Part shown: piece after piece, positions 30,369-40,521 of the stretch | Layout: each line of letters opens with the position of its first letter | How positions within the stretch are numbered: the first letter of the stretch is position 1 | NCBI RefSeq assembly: GCF_002632585.1 | Contig: NZ_NIBV01000001.1 | Location: 62,001-126,000 of the forward strand | DNA: 64,000 nt | Reading direction: 5' to 3' | Source: Xenorhabdus szentirmaii DSM 16338 | Lineage (GTDB): Bacteria; Pseudomonadota; Gammaproteobacteria; Enterobacterales; Enterobacteriaceae | Notes under the pieces: generated by a model | Told to the model about the DNA's origin: nothing | The model's input: the letters and a program-made list of their open reading frames with translations, nothing else | Database searches by the model: none | Program-made: the position numbers and the translations under genes

Positions 30369-30707
30369 TTACAGTGCTGAATCATTCTCTTCACCTGTCC
30401 TGATCCGGACAGCCTGTTGCAATTCAAAGACAAAAATCTTCCCATCTCCCATTTTGCCGGTGAATGCAGTCTGTTGAACAACATGAATAATTTCTTCAAC
30501 CCTTTCATCATTGGTTGCAATATCAACCTTAACTTTGGGTAAAAAATTAACATTGTATTCAGCTCCCCGATAAAGTTCAGAGTGGCCTTTTTGTCGCCCA
30601 AATCCCTTCACTTCTGTGACAGTCATGCCTTGTATGCCTATGTCAGCAAGTGCCTCCCGCACTTCCTCCAATTTAAATGGTTTGATAATAATCGTGATTA
30701 ATTTCAT
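30369..30707 (-). CDS. glnK: Nitrogen regulatory PII protein GlnK
   Basis: Trimeric PII signal protein of 112 residues that senses ATP, ADP and 2-oxoglutarate and docks on AmtB. The T-loop with the uridylylated Tyr51 is visible as YRGAEYNVNFLPK, with GFGRQKGH before it and GEENDSAL at the C-terminus. First gene of the glnK-amtB operon, transcribed from the sigma-54 promoter at 30747-30762. Confidence 0.97.
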   Translation of the reverse strand: MKLITIIIKPFKLEEVREALADIGIQGMTVTEVKGFGRQKGHSELYRGAEYNVNFLPKVKVDIATNDERVEEIIHVVQQTAFTGKMGDGKIFVFELQQAVRIRTGEENDSAL

Positions 30708-30746
30708 AGTGTCCCCATTTTTCAGCTGTGTTTCTGTGAAAATAAA

Positions 30747-30762
30747 TGCAAGGGAAATGCCA
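30747..30762 (-). promoter_or_regulatory. Sigma-54 promoter of glnK-amtB
   Basis: On the minus strand TGGCATTTCCCTTGCA has the invariant -24 GG and -12 GC with the required spacing and matches the sigma-54 consensus closely. It is 40 bases upstream of glnK. I could not recognise clear NtrC sites further upstream. Confidence 0.88.
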
Positions 30763-30861
30763 AACTGTAAAAGTTTTATGAAATCAATTTATTATTGAGG
30801 AGTATTTTTTAAGGCAGGATAGAAAAAGGGGAGTTGAACATGTCACTCCCCGATATGCACA

Positions 30862-32640
30862 CTAAATGTGCATAGATTCATTCAAAGTTTCTCCAACTTG
30901 TTGGAGTTGGTACATCTGATAATAGCGCCCACGCTCTGTCAATAGCTGTTGATGCCGCCCTTGTTCAACAATTGCACCACGATGCAGCACTAATATAGAA
31001 TCTGCTTCAACAATGGTGGAAAGACGATGAGCAATAACCACCAGCGTTGTCTGCTGACGGATCATTCTTAATGCTTTCTGTACTGATTGCTCCGTTCCTG
31101 AATCAATATTTGCTGTTGCTTCATCTAAGATAAGGATTTGCGGTGTTTGCACCAACACTCTGGCCATAGCCAACAGTTGTTTTTGACCTGCCGACAGCGT
31201 ATTACCCTGCTCTCCCAAAACAGAATTTAAACCATCAGGTAAATGTTGGACAAATTCAGTTAATTGAACCAGCTCCAACACTTCCCAGACTTTTTCTTCA
31301 CTAATATCCCGCCCTAACGTAATGTTATCGAGAAATGAGGCTGCCAGAATCACCGGATCTTGCTGAACCATTGCCACCCCACTGCGTAATACAGCATGAG
31401 AAAGCGAAGATACTGGACGCCCATCAAGATAGATTTCGCCATTTTGCCACGGATAGTAACCCATAATTAAATTAGCCAGAGTACTTTTCCCGCTCCCTGT
31501 ATGCCCGACCAAAGCCAAAAAACCATGGGTAGGTACATTCAGGTTAATATCACGTAATACAAGCTTATCATTCCGATAGGCGAAATTAAGGTTTTCAATA
31601 TCAATTGAGCCATTCTTCAATGCTTGATTATCATCACCATATTGCTGCTGAGGACTATCCATCAATTCAAAAACCCGCTCACCTGAAACCACGGCTTGCT
31701 GTAACAAGGATTGCTGTGCGGTTAGCTCAATTAATGGTTCATTCAATCTGCCAAGATAATTGATAAAAGCATACAGTACACCAACCCCAATAACTTCCGT
31801 TCCTTTAAAACCAAATAACAAAAGCAGACCACATAAAATAGCAGCGGAAAAAAAACTCAACAATGGTCTCAATAAGATGCCATCCAATCGCAATGCCTGC
31901 ATACGAGCTTGGTAATGAGCCCGATTAGTCGCCAGCATTTTTTCACCAAAGCGAGCTTGCTGACGAAATTGCTGAATGACGGTCATACCATTGATAACTT
32001 CATTAAAACCATCATTAATATCCGCCAAATACCCACGAACCCGCCTAACAATTGGGATACTAAGGCGCTGATAAAGAAACATAACCAGCAAGACTGCGGG
32101 AAACATCACAATCGAAATAGATGCCATGCGCCAATCGAGAATAAACATGGCTATTAACATTGCGCCTATCAGTGCAACACTACGGAAAACCGTTGGGATC
32201 ACGTTTACAAACAAATCCTTAATCACTTCAGTATCATTTGTGACTCGGGATATCAGTTGTCCTACAGGTTGATTGTCAAACGCGCTTAAGGGCTGACGCA
32301 GCGCCGAATTCATCACATCAGTACGAAGTTGCTGTACAACCCCTACAGAGGCCTGATTGAAAAACAGTGTCTGATAATAATGTAAGGCCGCAGAAAGCAG
32401 CTGTAGCACCAGAAATGCAACCGCAAGCCCGCTAACGATGCCCAATGGTAAATTTCCTGTCGCGACCATATTGTCAATAAAATAGCTGACAAGCAGCGGG
32501 CCGCTGACCTCCGCCAATGCCGCAACCCATAACATCAGCACAGCAATGACCATTGGCTTGCGGTAATTTTTACTATAAGAGAGTAAGCGCTTTAACGATG
32601 GCCATAAATTACTTTTATGAGTATTAGTCATTTTCCCCAT
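30862..32640 (-). CDS. mdlB: ABC exporter half-transporter MdlB
   Basis: Fused membrane and ATPase half-transporter of 592 residues, expected to pair with MdlA. The transmembrane domain covers residues 1-320 or so; the ATPase has GHTGSGKST (Walker A), [15 protein letters not shown] (signature, Ala in place of Gly), [12 protein letters not shown] (Walker B) and AHRLSTI (His switch). The start overlaps the mdlA end by 17 bases; a second ATG at 32631 with GGGGAAA just upstream is a fair alternative. Substrate not known. Confidence 0.94.
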   Translation of the reverse strand: MGKMTNTHKSNLWPSLKRLLSYSKNYRKPMVIAVLMLWVAALAEVSGPLLVSYFIDNMVATGNLPLGIVSGLAVAFLVLQLLSAALHYYQTLFFNQASVGVVQQLRTDVMNSALRQPLSAFDNQPVGQLISRVTNDTEVIKDLFVNVIPTVFRSVALIGAMLIAMFILDWRMASISIVMFPAVLLVMFLYQRLSIPIVRRVRGYLADINDGFNEVINGMTVIQQFRQQARFGEKMLATNRAHYQARMQALRLDGILLRPLLSFFSAAILCGLLLLFGFKGTEVIGVGVLYAFINYLGRLNEPLIELTAQQSLLQQAVVSGERVFELMDSPQQQYGDDNQALKNGSIDIENLNFAYRNDKLVLRDINLNVPTHGFLALVGHTGSGKSTLANLIMGYYPWQNGEIYLDGRPVSSLSHAVLRSGVAMVQQDPVILAASFLDNITLGRDISEEKVWEVLELVQLTEFVQHLPDGLNSVLGEQGNTLSAGQKQLLAMARVLVQTPQILILDEATANIDSGTEQSVQKALRMIRQQTTLVVIAHRLSTIVEADSILVLHRGAIVEQGRHQQLLTERGRYYQMYQLQQVGETLNESMHI

Positions 32641-34372
32641 CCAGCGCAGCCTCTAGTTGTTGGTAATGATACATATCTGCGTACCAACCAGATTGTGCAA
32701 TAAGTTGTTTATGCTGTCCCTGCTGGGAAACCGTACCATTTTGCATCACCAGGACATGATTCGCTTCTGTTAATGCAGACAACCGATGAGCACTAATAAT
32801 AACGGTACGATGTTCCCTCCATTGACTAAGGTTTTTCATGATTTGGTGTTCTGTATGCCCATCAACAGCAGAAAGCGCATCATCAAGAATCAAAATCTCT
32901 GTATCCAATAATAAGGCCCTGGCGATCGAAATACGCTGTTTTTGCCCGCCAGAAAGCATGACTCCCCGTTCGCCAACCTCTGTCTGATAACCTTGAGGCA
33001 ACCGCAAAATATCATCATGCACATTTGCTAAACGTGCAACTTCCTCTATTTGTGCTTGAGTTGCATCTGGTCGCCCTAATGCAATATTGCTGGCAATGGT
33101 ATCCGAAAACAGAAAAGGAGTCTGATTAACGATGGCTAACCGTGAACGCCACTCATTTATTCTCAGCGTTGAAATATTTTGCGATTGAAAAAGAACCTCT
33201 CCGTCAGTGACATCAAACTGACGTTGCAATAACGCCAGCAAAGTGCTTTTTCCTGATCCGGTCGGCCCACAAATTCCTAATAATTGCCCGGATTCCAATT
33301 GAAAATAGACATCTTGCAAAACAGGTTTGTCATTTTGTGGATAGATAAAAGTCTTAATCTGTGCTTGTAATAATCCACGCTCTGGAGATAAAACGTTTTC
33401 CCCATCAATGATAACAAGAGGTTCTTGTAGCAAACTGCGAATACGGGCATATGCAGCACTGCCCCTTTCAACAATATTGAACATCCATGCCAATGCTAAC
33501 ATTGGCCAGATCATCAATCCCAGATACATCACAAAACTGGTCAATTCACCCAGAGTGATACTTCCATTCACAACCATCCAACTCCCACCTCCCACAGCCA
33601 AGAGATTTGAGATACCAATGGTAATGAAAATAGTGGGATCAAAGCGGGCATCCATACGTGCAACATGCATATTTTTACGCCCGGCATCAACCGCAGCTTC
33701 TTCAAATTGATTGGATTGCAGATCTTCAAGCCCAAATGCTTTTATCATGCGAATACTGGTCAAACTCTCTTGAGCATGGTTATTCAAGGCAGAGAATGCC
33801 CCTTGTGCAGATTTAAAACGATGGTGAAGTTGGTTTCCATAATGCTTAATCGCCAATGCCATAAAAGGCATGGGCAATAAGGATAGCAGTGTTAATTGCC
33901 AGCTAATTTGCACACTCATGACAACCAAAACAGCGCACCCCATAACTAGGGAGTCAATTAAAGTTAGTACTCCCTCACCTGCCGCAAATACGACCCGATC
34001 AACATCGTTTGTTGCGTGGGCCATAAGGTCACCTGTTCTGTGGCGCAGATAAAATTCAGGATTCTGACTACTTAGCCTCTGGTAAAACTCACTTCGCAAT
34101 TTAACTGCCAGCCGGTAAGATGCGCCAAATAACCATACACGCCAAACATATCGCAGCCCATAGATTGCCAGAGCAATAAGTAACATGACGCCAATCCACA
34201 TTAATAATTGGTGAGATGACATCGTTTTTGCACTGATACCATCTACAATAATCCCAACCAAATAAGGTGGAATGAGTTGCAATATTGCAATAATGACAAG
34301 AAAAATAACCGCGCCCAAATAACGCCGCCATTCACTAATAAAATACCAGCTTAATTGTGAAAATAATCTCAC
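32624..34372 (-). CDS. mdlA: ABC exporter half-transporter MdlA
   Basis: Half-transporter of 582 residues with N-terminal membrane domain and C-terminal ATPase: [37 protein letters not shown]. There is an Asp where MdlB has the catalytic Glu (DDALS against DEATA), so this pair probably has one degenerate and one full ATP site. No ATG opens the frame; GTG at 34372, with GGGA eight bases before it, gives the family start (M)[10 protein letters not shown]. mdlB overlaps its 3' end. Confidence 0.94.
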   Translation of the reverse strand: MRLFSQLSWYFISEWRRYLGAVIFLVIIAILQLIPPYLVGIIVDGISAKTMSSHQLLMWIGVMLLIALAIYGLRYVWRVWLFGASYRLAVKLRSEFYQRLSSQNPEFYLRHRTGDLMAHATNDVDRVVFAAGEGVLTLIDSLVMGCAVLVVMSVQISWQLTLLSLLPMPFMALAIKHYGNQLHHRFKSAQGAFSALNNHAQESLTSIRMIKAFGLEDLQSNQFEEAAVDAGRKNMHVARMDARFDPTIFITIGISNLLAVGGGSWMVVNGSITLGELTSFVMYLGLMIWPMLALAWMFNIVERGSAAYARIRSLLQEPLVIIDGENVLSPERGLLQAQIKTFIYPQNDKPVLQDVYFQLESGQLLGICGPTGSGKSTLLALLQRQFDVTDGEVLFQSQNISTLRINEWRSRLAIVNQTPFLFSDTIASNIALGRPDATQAQIEEVARLANVHDDILRLPQGYQTEVGERGVMLSGGQKQRISIARALLLDTEILILDDALSAVDGHTEHQIMKNLSQWREHRTVIISAHRLSALTEANHVLVMQNGTVSQQGQHKQLIAQSGWYADMYHYQQLEAALDGEND

Positions 34373-34436
34373 GCGCTTATTCCCAGAGTAAAACGTAAAC
34401 AATTAAAAAGTTAGCACTTACAAACCAAAGGGAATA

Positions 34437-34907
34437 TTAAACTCCAGAAGCCGGTATCGGTAGTGCTGTTGTATATTTTATTTTTTCCATTGCGAAGTTG
34501 GAGGTTACATCAATCAAACCAGAAATCCCATTGACCATACGTTTGTAAAACCGATCATAGCTTTTCATATCAATAACTTCTACATGCATTAGATAATCAT
34601 ATTCCCCAGCCATTCGGTAGAACGTCAAAACTTCCGGCATTTCTTTGATAAAAGTGACAAATTGTTCATACCATTCACTGCTATGTTGCTGCGTTTTAAT
34701 CATCACAATCACAGTCAAGCCAAGCCCAAGTTTTGCTCCATTCAGTAAAGCAACTTTCCCAGTGATATATCCGTCGTCTTCAAGTCGTTTAAGTCGTTTC
34801 CAGCAAGGTGTCGAAGTCAAATTGACAGCTTCAGCCAACGCATTTAAAGATAAACTACAATCCTGTTGAAGTAACTCCAGTAGTTTACGGTCTATTTTGT
34901 CTAGCAT
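34437..34907 (-). CDS. decR: Lrp/AsnC-family cysteine-responsive regulator DecR
   Basis: Lrp-family activator of cysteine detoxification, formerly YbaO. The 156-residue product starts [20 protein letters not shown] with a winged helix-turn-helix ([16 protein letters not shown]), followed by the RAM ligand domain ([14 protein letters not shown]). Divergent from the putative cysteine desulfhydrase at 35030, whose control region it shares. A GAAATATTTC palindrome at 34922-34931 is a possible operator. Confidence 0.93.
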   Translation of the reverse strand: MLDKIDRKLLELLQQDCSLSLNALAEAVNLTSTPCWKRLKRLEDDGYITGKVALLNGAKLGLGLTVIVMIKTQQHSSEWYEQFVTFIKEMPEVLTFYRMAGEYDYLMHVEVIDMKSYDRFYKRMVNGISGLIDVTSNFAMEKIKYTTALPIPASGV

Positions 34908-35029
34908 ATTTCAATCCTATAGAAATATTTCCTAAATATAGAGAATAAATTAAGAAAAATAACAACCTATTTCTCCCAATATAAGAGTAATCTATATACC
35001 AGTACGGTATTATTATTCAGGGTCAATTT

Positions 35030-36082
35030 ATGTCCTCTTTATGGGCTAAGAAAGCAATAAAAACAATCCAAGCTGATTATCAACGCAGTGCAGACACCCA
35101 TCTGATTCGCCTTAATCTTCCTATGTTTTCAGATATTAGCATCTACCTCAAAGATGAAAGTACTCATCCCACAGGTAGCCTGAAGCATAGGCTTGCACGC
35201 TCTCTATTTCTTTATGCAATCATCAATGGTTGGATCAAGGAAGGAACGACTATCATTGAAGCTTCATCCGGCAGTACTGCTGTTTCAGAAGCTTATTTCG
35301 CTCGTTTGCTTGATCTGCCTTTTATTGCAGTAATGCCTTTCTGCACCGCTAAACGCAAAGTTCAGGAAATTGAGTTCTACGGTGGTAAATGCCATTTTGT
35401 GGAACATTCTGCCCTGATTTACCAAGAATCCGAGCGTCTGGCAAAAGAACTAAATGGTCATTATATGGATCAATTTACTTATGCCGAACGAGCCACTGAC
35501 TGGCGAGGAAGCAATAACATTGCAGAAAGCATTTTCCGTCAAATGCAATTGGAGCCTTTCCCTGAGCCAGCTTACATTGTTATGGGAGCTGGAACCGGTG
35601 GCACATCAGCGACACTGGGGCGCTATATCCGCTATCAAGGTTATGACACTTCTCTTGTTGTTGTTGATCCAGAAAACTCTGTTTTCTACGACTGTTATCG
35701 TCAAAATCGCTGTGATCTTCTCAGTAATAATGGCAGCAAAATTGAAGGAATCGGTCGCCCGCGCGCAGAACCTTCTTTTATTCCCAGTGTTATTAATGAC
35801 ATGATCCAAGTCCCCGATCCCGCTTCTATTGCAACTATTTATTGGCTTGAAAAATTAATTGGCAGAAAAACAGGCGCATCAACAGGCACTAACGTATGGG
35901 GTGCACTGCAACTTGCCCAAAAAATGCATGACAATAACCAACAAGGCGCAATAGTGACATTGCTCTGTGATAGCGGAGAACGCTATCTCGACACTTATTA
36001 CAATCCAGAATGGGTTCGCAATAATATAGGTGATATCACACAATATTTAACGCAACTACCCAAGCTAACCGGTTATGAGTAA
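35030..36082 (+). CDS. cdsH: PLP-dependent L-cysteine desulfhydrase, CdsH-like
   Basis: Fold-type II PLP enzyme of the cysteine synthase family, 350 residues. The PLP Lys is K52 in [18 protein letters not shown] is the substrate loop and [14 protein letters not shown] the phosphate-binding loop. Salmonella CdsH is a desulfhydrase that sits beside the ybaO (decR) gene and degrades cysteine to sulfide, pyruvate and ammonia. The same arrangement here makes that role the best guess. A cysteine synthase-like activity cannot be excluded from sequence alone. Confidence 0.82.
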   Translation: MSSLWAKKAIKTIQADYQRSADTHLIRLNLPMFSDISIYLKDESTHPTGSLKHRLARSLFLYAIINGWIKEGTTIIEASSGSTAVSEAYFARLLDLPFIAVMPFCTAKRKVQEIEFYGGKCHFVEHSALIYQESERLAKELNGHYMDQFTYAERATDWRGSNNIAESIFRQMQLEPFPEPAYIVMGAGTGGTSATLGRYIRYQGYDTSLVVVDPENSVFYDCYRQNRCDLLSNNGSKIEGIGRPRAEPSFIPSVINDMIQVPDPASIATIYWLEKLIGRKTGASTGTNVWGALQLAQKMHDNNQQGAIVTLLCDSGERYLDTYYNPEWVRNNIGDITQYLTQLPKLTGYE

Positions 36083-36114
36083 CATACTTCCTTCAATTTA
36101 CAGAGGTAAGTATC

Positions 36115-36813
36115 ATGAAACGAGCTGTTGTTGTTTTCAGTGGTGGGCAAGACTCCACCACCTGTTTAATTCAAGCGCTCCGTCAATATGACGAAGTTCA
36201 CTGTGTTACTTTTGACTATGGTCAGCGTCATCATGCTGAAATTGACATTGCTTGCCGTATCAGTAAAGAATTAGGTGCCGCTGCCCACAAAGTACTTGAT
36301 GTCACTTTATTGAATGAGCTTGCCATCAGCAGCCTGACAAGAGATAACATTCCCATTCCAGACTTTACTGCAAGTGAAAAAAGTGGCCTCCCAAATACTT
36401 TTGTACCTGGCCGTAATATTTTATTTTTAACTCTTGCAGCAATTTATGCCTATCAGGTTGAAGCTGAAGCCGTGATTACTGGCGTTTGTGAAACTGATTT
36501 TTCAGGTTACCCGGATTGCCGAGACGAATTTGTTAAAGCACTCAACAAAGCCGTTAATCTGGGCGTCGCCCGTGATATCCGTTTCGAAACGCCTCTAATG
36601 TGGTTAGATAAAGCAGAAACTTGGGCTCTTGCTGATTATTATCAAAAGCTGGATTATATCCGCAATCAAACTCTCACTTGCTACAATGGCATTCAAGGTG
36701 ATGGCTGTGGCGAATGTGCAGCTTGCCATCTCCGAGCTAAAGGATTAAGCCATTATTTAAACAACAAACAAACCACTATGGCTGATATGAAAGCTAAAAC
36801 CCAGCTTAATTAA
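36115..36813 (+). CDS. queC: 7-cyano-7-deazaguanine (preQ0) synthase QueC
   Basis: ATP-dependent enzyme converting 7-carboxy-7-deazaguanine to preQ0 in queuosine synthesis; 232 residues. The N-terminal PP-loop is [10 protein letters not shown]; zinc Cys cluster near the C-terminus reads [16 protein letters not shown]. It starts 33 bases after cdsH with AGAGGTAAG upstream of ATG and may share that transcript. Confidence 0.97.
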   Translation: MKRAVVVFSGGQDSTTCLIQALRQYDEVHCVTFDYGQRHHAEIDIACRISKELGAAAHKVLDVTLLNELAISSLTRDNIPIPDFTASEKSGLPNTFVPGRNILFLTLAAIYAYQVEAEAVITGVCETDFSGYPDCRDEFVKALNKAVNLGVARDIRFETPLMWLDKAETWALADYYQKLDYIRNQTLTCYNGIQGDGCGECAACHLRAKGLSHYLNNKQTTMADMKAKTQLN

Positions 36814-36901
36814 TTTTAGTGGTCGACCTATTTTGCCAAACTATCGCTAATCTGTGAGAGGTTCTATGAACCTCTCATGTGGCGGTATCAATTAGAACAA
36901 C

Positions 36902-37297
36902 TTACTTATACGCTTCCATTCTCTCTTTTAACTCACCTTCCAAAACAAGGGCTTTTTGCGTTTTCAAATCAACGCAAGCGAATGTCGTTACCGCATCAGC
37001 AATAATTTTATTATCACTTCTACGTGTAATTTCCTGAAAGAAAGTCCCGCTTTTGTTACGAATTTCCTTTAAGGAAGATTTCACTTCCAATTCATCTGCC
37101 AATACCGCAGGATGACGATAATTGATATTGATATTTACAACAACAAAACCAATTGCCTTACTATTTAACCACTCCAACGTATCATCTGCCGTGAGTAAGT
37201 CCCAGCGAGCTGCTTCCAGAAACTCCAGGTAACGGGCATTATTCACATGCTGAAAAAGATCAATATGATAGCCCCTAATTTTGATGATTGTACTCAT
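36902..37297 (-). CDS. fadM: Long-chain acyl-CoA thioesterase FadM
   Basis: Single hot-dog thioesterase of 131 residues, formerly YbaW. The family pattern is clear: RGYHIDLFQHVNNARYLEFLEAARWD with the catalytic-site Asp and the QHVNNARYLE helix, then VVVNININYRHPAVL and DLKTQKALVLEGEL. It lies between queC (converging) and ybaV (same strand), as in E. coli. Confidence 0.95.
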   Translation of the reverse strand: MSTIIKIRGYHIDLFQHVNNARYLEFLEAARWDLLTADDTLEWLNSKAIGFVVVNININYRHPAVLADELEVKSSLKEIRNKSGTFFQEITRRSDNKIIADAVTTFACVDLKTQKALVLEGELKERMEAYK

Positions 37298-37442
37298 TTT
37301 TATTTTCCGTTATCTCATCCGACCAGACAGAAAATAACAATAGCAAAACAATTTTATTACAATAGTATTAAATGAACTATTCTTGATCGGTATCACAACC
37401 CTCTTGATAAAAAGATTTTATTTTCACAAGAGGGCTTGGCGT

Positions 37443-37802
37443 TTAGTGAGTTAATTTATCCCTGTTTTTTTCTATGAAAATAGGCCCGATACCCTGAACC
37501 TCTTGTAATTGTTCGACGGCCGTGAAAGGACCGTATTTTTCACGATATTCAACAATAGCCTGTGCTTTTTTTATTCCGACTCCATTAAGTTCTTTCACTA
37601 ACTCTTCAGTACTTGCAGTATTAATATTGATAATGCCTTTCCCTTCTTTTACGGCATTGCTTTCAGTACTGCTTTTCTGTTGGGTCACTGGTTGCTTTAC
37701 TGTCTTATCAGCTAATTCGTTCGCTGTGTTTGCATAAGACAATGACATATTGATACATAAAACCATAATGAGTGAATTGAATAATATCCTTAAATACTTC
37801 AT
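37443..37802 (-). CDS. ybaV: ComEA-like helix-hairpin-helix protein YbaV
   Basis: Exported DNA-binding-type protein of 119 residues. A signal peptide (MKYLRILFNSLIMVLCINMSLSYA) precedes a low-complexity linker and a ComEA domain with two helix-hairpin-helix motifs (LVKELNGVGIKKAQAI and QLQEVQGIGPIFIEKN). GAGAGG lies six bases before ATG 37802; longer in-frame starts are not supported. ComEA proteins bind incoming DNA in competent bacteria; here competence is not shown. A long-loop 8-bp inverted repeat follows (37399-37434). Confidence 0.9.
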   Translation of the reverse strand: MKYLRILFNSLIMVLCINMSLSYANTANELADKTVKQPVTQQKSSTESNAVKEGKGIININTASTEELVKELNGVGIKKAQAIVEYREKYGPFTAVEQLQEVQGIGPIFIEKNRDKLTH

Positions 37803-37883
37803 GTAAACCTCTCCGTGTTTTGTTGGTGAAGAAGAGATTGCCATAACAATATTTTTGGACAACCGGCAAAAATCAAATATGCG

Positions 37884-37905
37884 AAAGGCCACGAAAGTGG
37901 CCTTT
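37884..37905 (-). terminator. Terminator-like hairpin after ppiD
   Basis: AAAGGCCAC/GTGGCCTTT, a 9-bp stem with a GAAA loop (37884-37892 with 37897-37905). On the minus strand the stem ends in CTTT and is followed by CGCATATTTG, a modest U-tail. Confidence 0.6.
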
Positions 37906-37950
37906 TACAATTACTATTTTACAAAAACAATTGCGGGTGGCTTCGCAATT

Positions 37951-39834
37951 TTATTCAATTTGACCGTACTTAATATCAGCACTTTCACGTAAATTATTCA
38001 GCAACGCATCAAACATAGTGCCACCAATTTGGTTTTGGTAAATTGGCATATATTGTTTAATTTGCTCATCTGTAATAGAGCCTGGAGTGACTTTATCCAG
38101 TTGAATGAGAACAGCGTTACCGGACTCATCTTTTGCTAAGCCGTATTCAACTTGCCCTTCCTTAGGATGAGGCAGATTAAATGCCGCGCCAATAACCTGA
38201 TCAGTTTGTTCTGTACGCTTTATCACTGTCGGTTGAGCAAACTGAACCCCAGCGGCTTTCAATGCCTGCTCACCTTTGCCCTCTTTTAACTCAGCCAACA
38301 GTTTTTCGCTTTCAAGCTGAAGCTGCTTTTCTGCTTTCTGATGTTTGAGCAATTCTGCAATCTCATTTTTAACTTGCTCAAATGGCTTAACCTTTTCAGG
38401 TTCAACAGCATCCACATGTACGATAAAGGCTTTGTGATCCTTAACAGAAAGGATGTCAGAATTAATTCCTGTAGGCCCCTTATCATCAATCAAGTTGCCA
38501 AAGAAAATAGCCTGAATAACCTCATTGAAGTTAATATCCGCAGGAACATGGCCGCGATCAAACCAATCCGTGGTTATGGCTTTGTAACCCGCCGCTTTTT
38601 CTACCTCAGCCAAAGATTCATTATCATCAGCAGCAGCACTACTCACTTTTCGGGTTAATGCATAAAATGCATCAATTGCTTTTTCCTGCTTAACGATTTT
38701 TTCTATTTCTGACCGGACTTCTGCCAATGGCTTGATCACCTGAGGTTTAATATCATCCAGATGAAAAATCCCATACCCATTAACTAATTTAACAACACCA
38801 GAAAGTTGTCCTTTCTGCGTCAAATTAGCGGATTTAAGTTCCCCGGGCTGAGAATTCTCCTCCATCCACCCAAGATCTCCTCCCTTTGAAGCAGAATATT
38901 TATCTGTCGACTTTTCTGATGCCAGTTGACTGAAATCAGCCCCTTTCTTTAATTCATCCAACACAGCTTTAGCTTCGGACTCTGAGGACAATTGAATAAA
39001 ACTGTATTTTTTACTTCCAATTTCAACCGTATATTTAGAAAGGTTATTTTTATAATACTTTTCAATATCGCTATCTGATACGGTAACATTTTTCAGTTCA
39101 TCCTCAGCATCCATCTTCAGGTAGCTGACTTTAACCTTTTCTGGTGCAATAAAGCGTTTACTATTCGCATCATAGTAGTCTTTCAATTCTGCATCAGTGA
39201 CTTTTTGCAGGGCTTCTATCGACTTCAATTTAAGTGCCGCATAACGAACTGTTCTTTCTTGAGAAAGAAGCGCGACTTTCTGTTTGATTTCTGTCGGCAA
39301 AGCAATTTCTGAACCTAACAATATTTGATTTAATTGTTGGTTAATTAAATTCTGGCGGATCTGTTCAGCAAAACTATCTGCACTGATATTCATACTGGCA
39401 AGATCACTCAAATAACCCTGATATTTACTGTTGTCAAACTTACCGTCAGTCTGGAAATTCTGGTCGTTACGTATAATTTGAGCAATTTGCTCATCACTGG
39501 CAGATAATCCCAACTGGTGCGCATATTGTTCAGCCAAGGTGGCAATAATAAGGCTTTCCAATGCGTCATGCCGGATCTGCCGCATATTTTGCTCATTACT
39601 TAACAAAGTTGAGAATTGATCCCCCAATCTCTTCCGCAGTGCGTTCTGTTCTTGTTGAAACGCCTGTTCCAGTTGAGAGCGACTAATGGTTTGACCATTC
39701 ACTTTGGCAGCATAACTGCCATTATTGCTTGACAGGTAGCCTGTTACACCTGTCAGCAAAAAGGTCAGGATAATTAGAGCCAACACAATTTTAAGCACAG
39801 GACCGTTTGCCGCCGTGCGTAGGTTGTCCATCAT
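37951..39834 (-). CDS. ppiD: Periplasmic folding chaperone PpiD
   Basis: Inner-membrane-anchored chaperone near the Sec translocon; 627 residues (623 in E. coli). One membrane segment follows the short N-terminus (VLKIVLALIILTFLLTGVTGYL). A SurA-like N domain comes next (AKVNGQTISRSQLEQAFQQE), then a PpiC-type parvulin domain near residues 260-360 (KGADFSQLASEKSTD, GGDLGWMEENSQ), then a helical C-domain. It follows hupB, whose terminator sits between, so it probably has its own promoter. Confidence 0.95.
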   Translation of the reverse strand: MMDNLRTAANGPVLKIVLALIILTFLLTGVTGYLSSNNGSYAAKVNGQTISRSQLEQAFQQEQNALRKRLGDQFSTLLSNEQNMRQIRHDALESLIIATLAEQYAHQLGLSASDEQIAQIIRNDQNFQTDGKFDNSKYQGYLSDLASMNISADSFAEQIRQNLINQQLNQILLGSEIALPTEIKQKVALLSQERTVRYAALKLKSIEALQKVTDAELKDYYDANSKRFIAPEKVKVSYLKMDAEDELKNVTVSDSDIEKYYKNNLSKYTVEIGSKKYSFIQLSSESEAKAVLDELKKGADFSQLASEKSTDKYSASKGGDLGWMEENSQPGELKSANLTQKGQLSGVVKLVNGYGIFHLDDIKPQVIKPLAEVRSEIEKIVKQEKAIDAFYALTRKVSSAAADDNESLAEVEKAAGYKAITTDWFDRGHVPADINFNEVIQAIFFGNLIDDKGPTGINSDILSVKDHKAFIVHVDAVEPEKVKPFEQVKNEIAELLKHQKAEKQLQLESEKLLAELKEGKGEQALKAAGVQFAQPTVIKRTEQTDQVIGAAFNLPHPKEGQVEYGLAKDESGNAVLIQLDKVTPGSITDEQIKQYMPIYQNQIGGTMFDALLNNLRESADIKYGQIE

Positions 39835-39892
39835 AAAGGCGTAAAACTCCGCTTTAGTGAAAAAGAAACTGTCATATTACGCTAATTCAACC

Positions 39893-39930
39893 GTTAAGAA
39901 AAAAAAAGCGCATCAATGCTTGATGCGCTT
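39893..39930 (-). terminator. Rho-independent terminator after hupB
   Basis: AAGCGCATCAA/TTGATGCGCTT, an 11-bp stem (39906-39916 with 39920-39930) with a 3-base loop. The minus strand then runs into nine T residues. Confidence 0.92.
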
Positions 39931-40008
39931 ATATTCTAACCTATCAATCCAGACTAGTCAGTTGAAGTTTCCTGTCATCGCTAAACTGAAAGGCAAAATT
40001 TTTATTCA

Positions 40009-40284
40009 TTAACTATTCACTGCGTCTTTTAGCCCCTTTCCAGCCCGGAAAGCAGGTACTTTTGCCGCTGCGATTTTGATTTCTTTGCCTGTCTGGGGGT
40101 TACGCCCTGTACGTGCAGCACGCTCACGTACAGTAAAAGTACCAAAACCCACCAAAGCAACATCATCACCGTTTTTCAATGCACCAGATACAGAAGAAAT
40201 GAATGCATCTACTACACGCCCAGCAGCTGCCTTGGAAAGGTTAGCATTAGCAGCAATTTCGTCGATTAGTTGTGACTTATTCAC
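40009..40284 (-). CDS. hupB: DNA-binding protein HU-beta
   Basis: Nucleoid protein of 91 residues forming HU dimers. The start is (M)[17 protein letters not shown]. The DNA-binding arm is [24 protein letters not shown] with the intercalating Pro, then [18 protein letters not shown]. An ATG at 40299 would add five residues but lacks a ribosome-binding site; GTG 40284, with GGGG nine bases upstream, gives the family start. Between lon and ppiD as in E. coli. Confidence 0.96.
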   Translation of the reverse strand: MNKSQLIDEIAANANLSKAAAGRVVDAFISSVSGALKNGDDVALVGFGTFTVRERAARTGRNPQTGKEIKIAAAKVPAFRAGKGLKDAVNS

Positions 40285-40441
40285 TCTTATCATCCCCATT
40301 TAGTTTTACTCGTAACAAAAACTGATTTTAACGGATAACACGACCGTTATACCGTCATATCAATCCTTTCCAGTATTAGCAAGAAATCATGGAACAGCAA
40401 AATATTTAATCAGATAATTAGATTAAGCTAACTTAATGTCA

Positions 40442-40479
40442 CAAAAAAGGTTGGCAAGTCTGAATTTACTTACCAACCT
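40442..40479 (-). terminator. Rho-independent terminator after lon
   Basis: AGGTTGGCAAGT pairs with ACTTACCAACCT (40448-40459 with 40468-40479, one mismatch); the minus strand continues into TTTTTTG. Confidence 0.88.
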
Positions 40480-40521
40480 AAACTTTAGACACAGTTTTTG
40501 ATTCAGCTCACTATTTTTGTA

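Noticed and set aside
37399..37434. CCCTCTTG/CAAGAGGG as ybaV terminator
   Set aside because: Only 8 bp with a 20-base loop and no U-run on the ybaV strand; noted in the ybaV entry instead.
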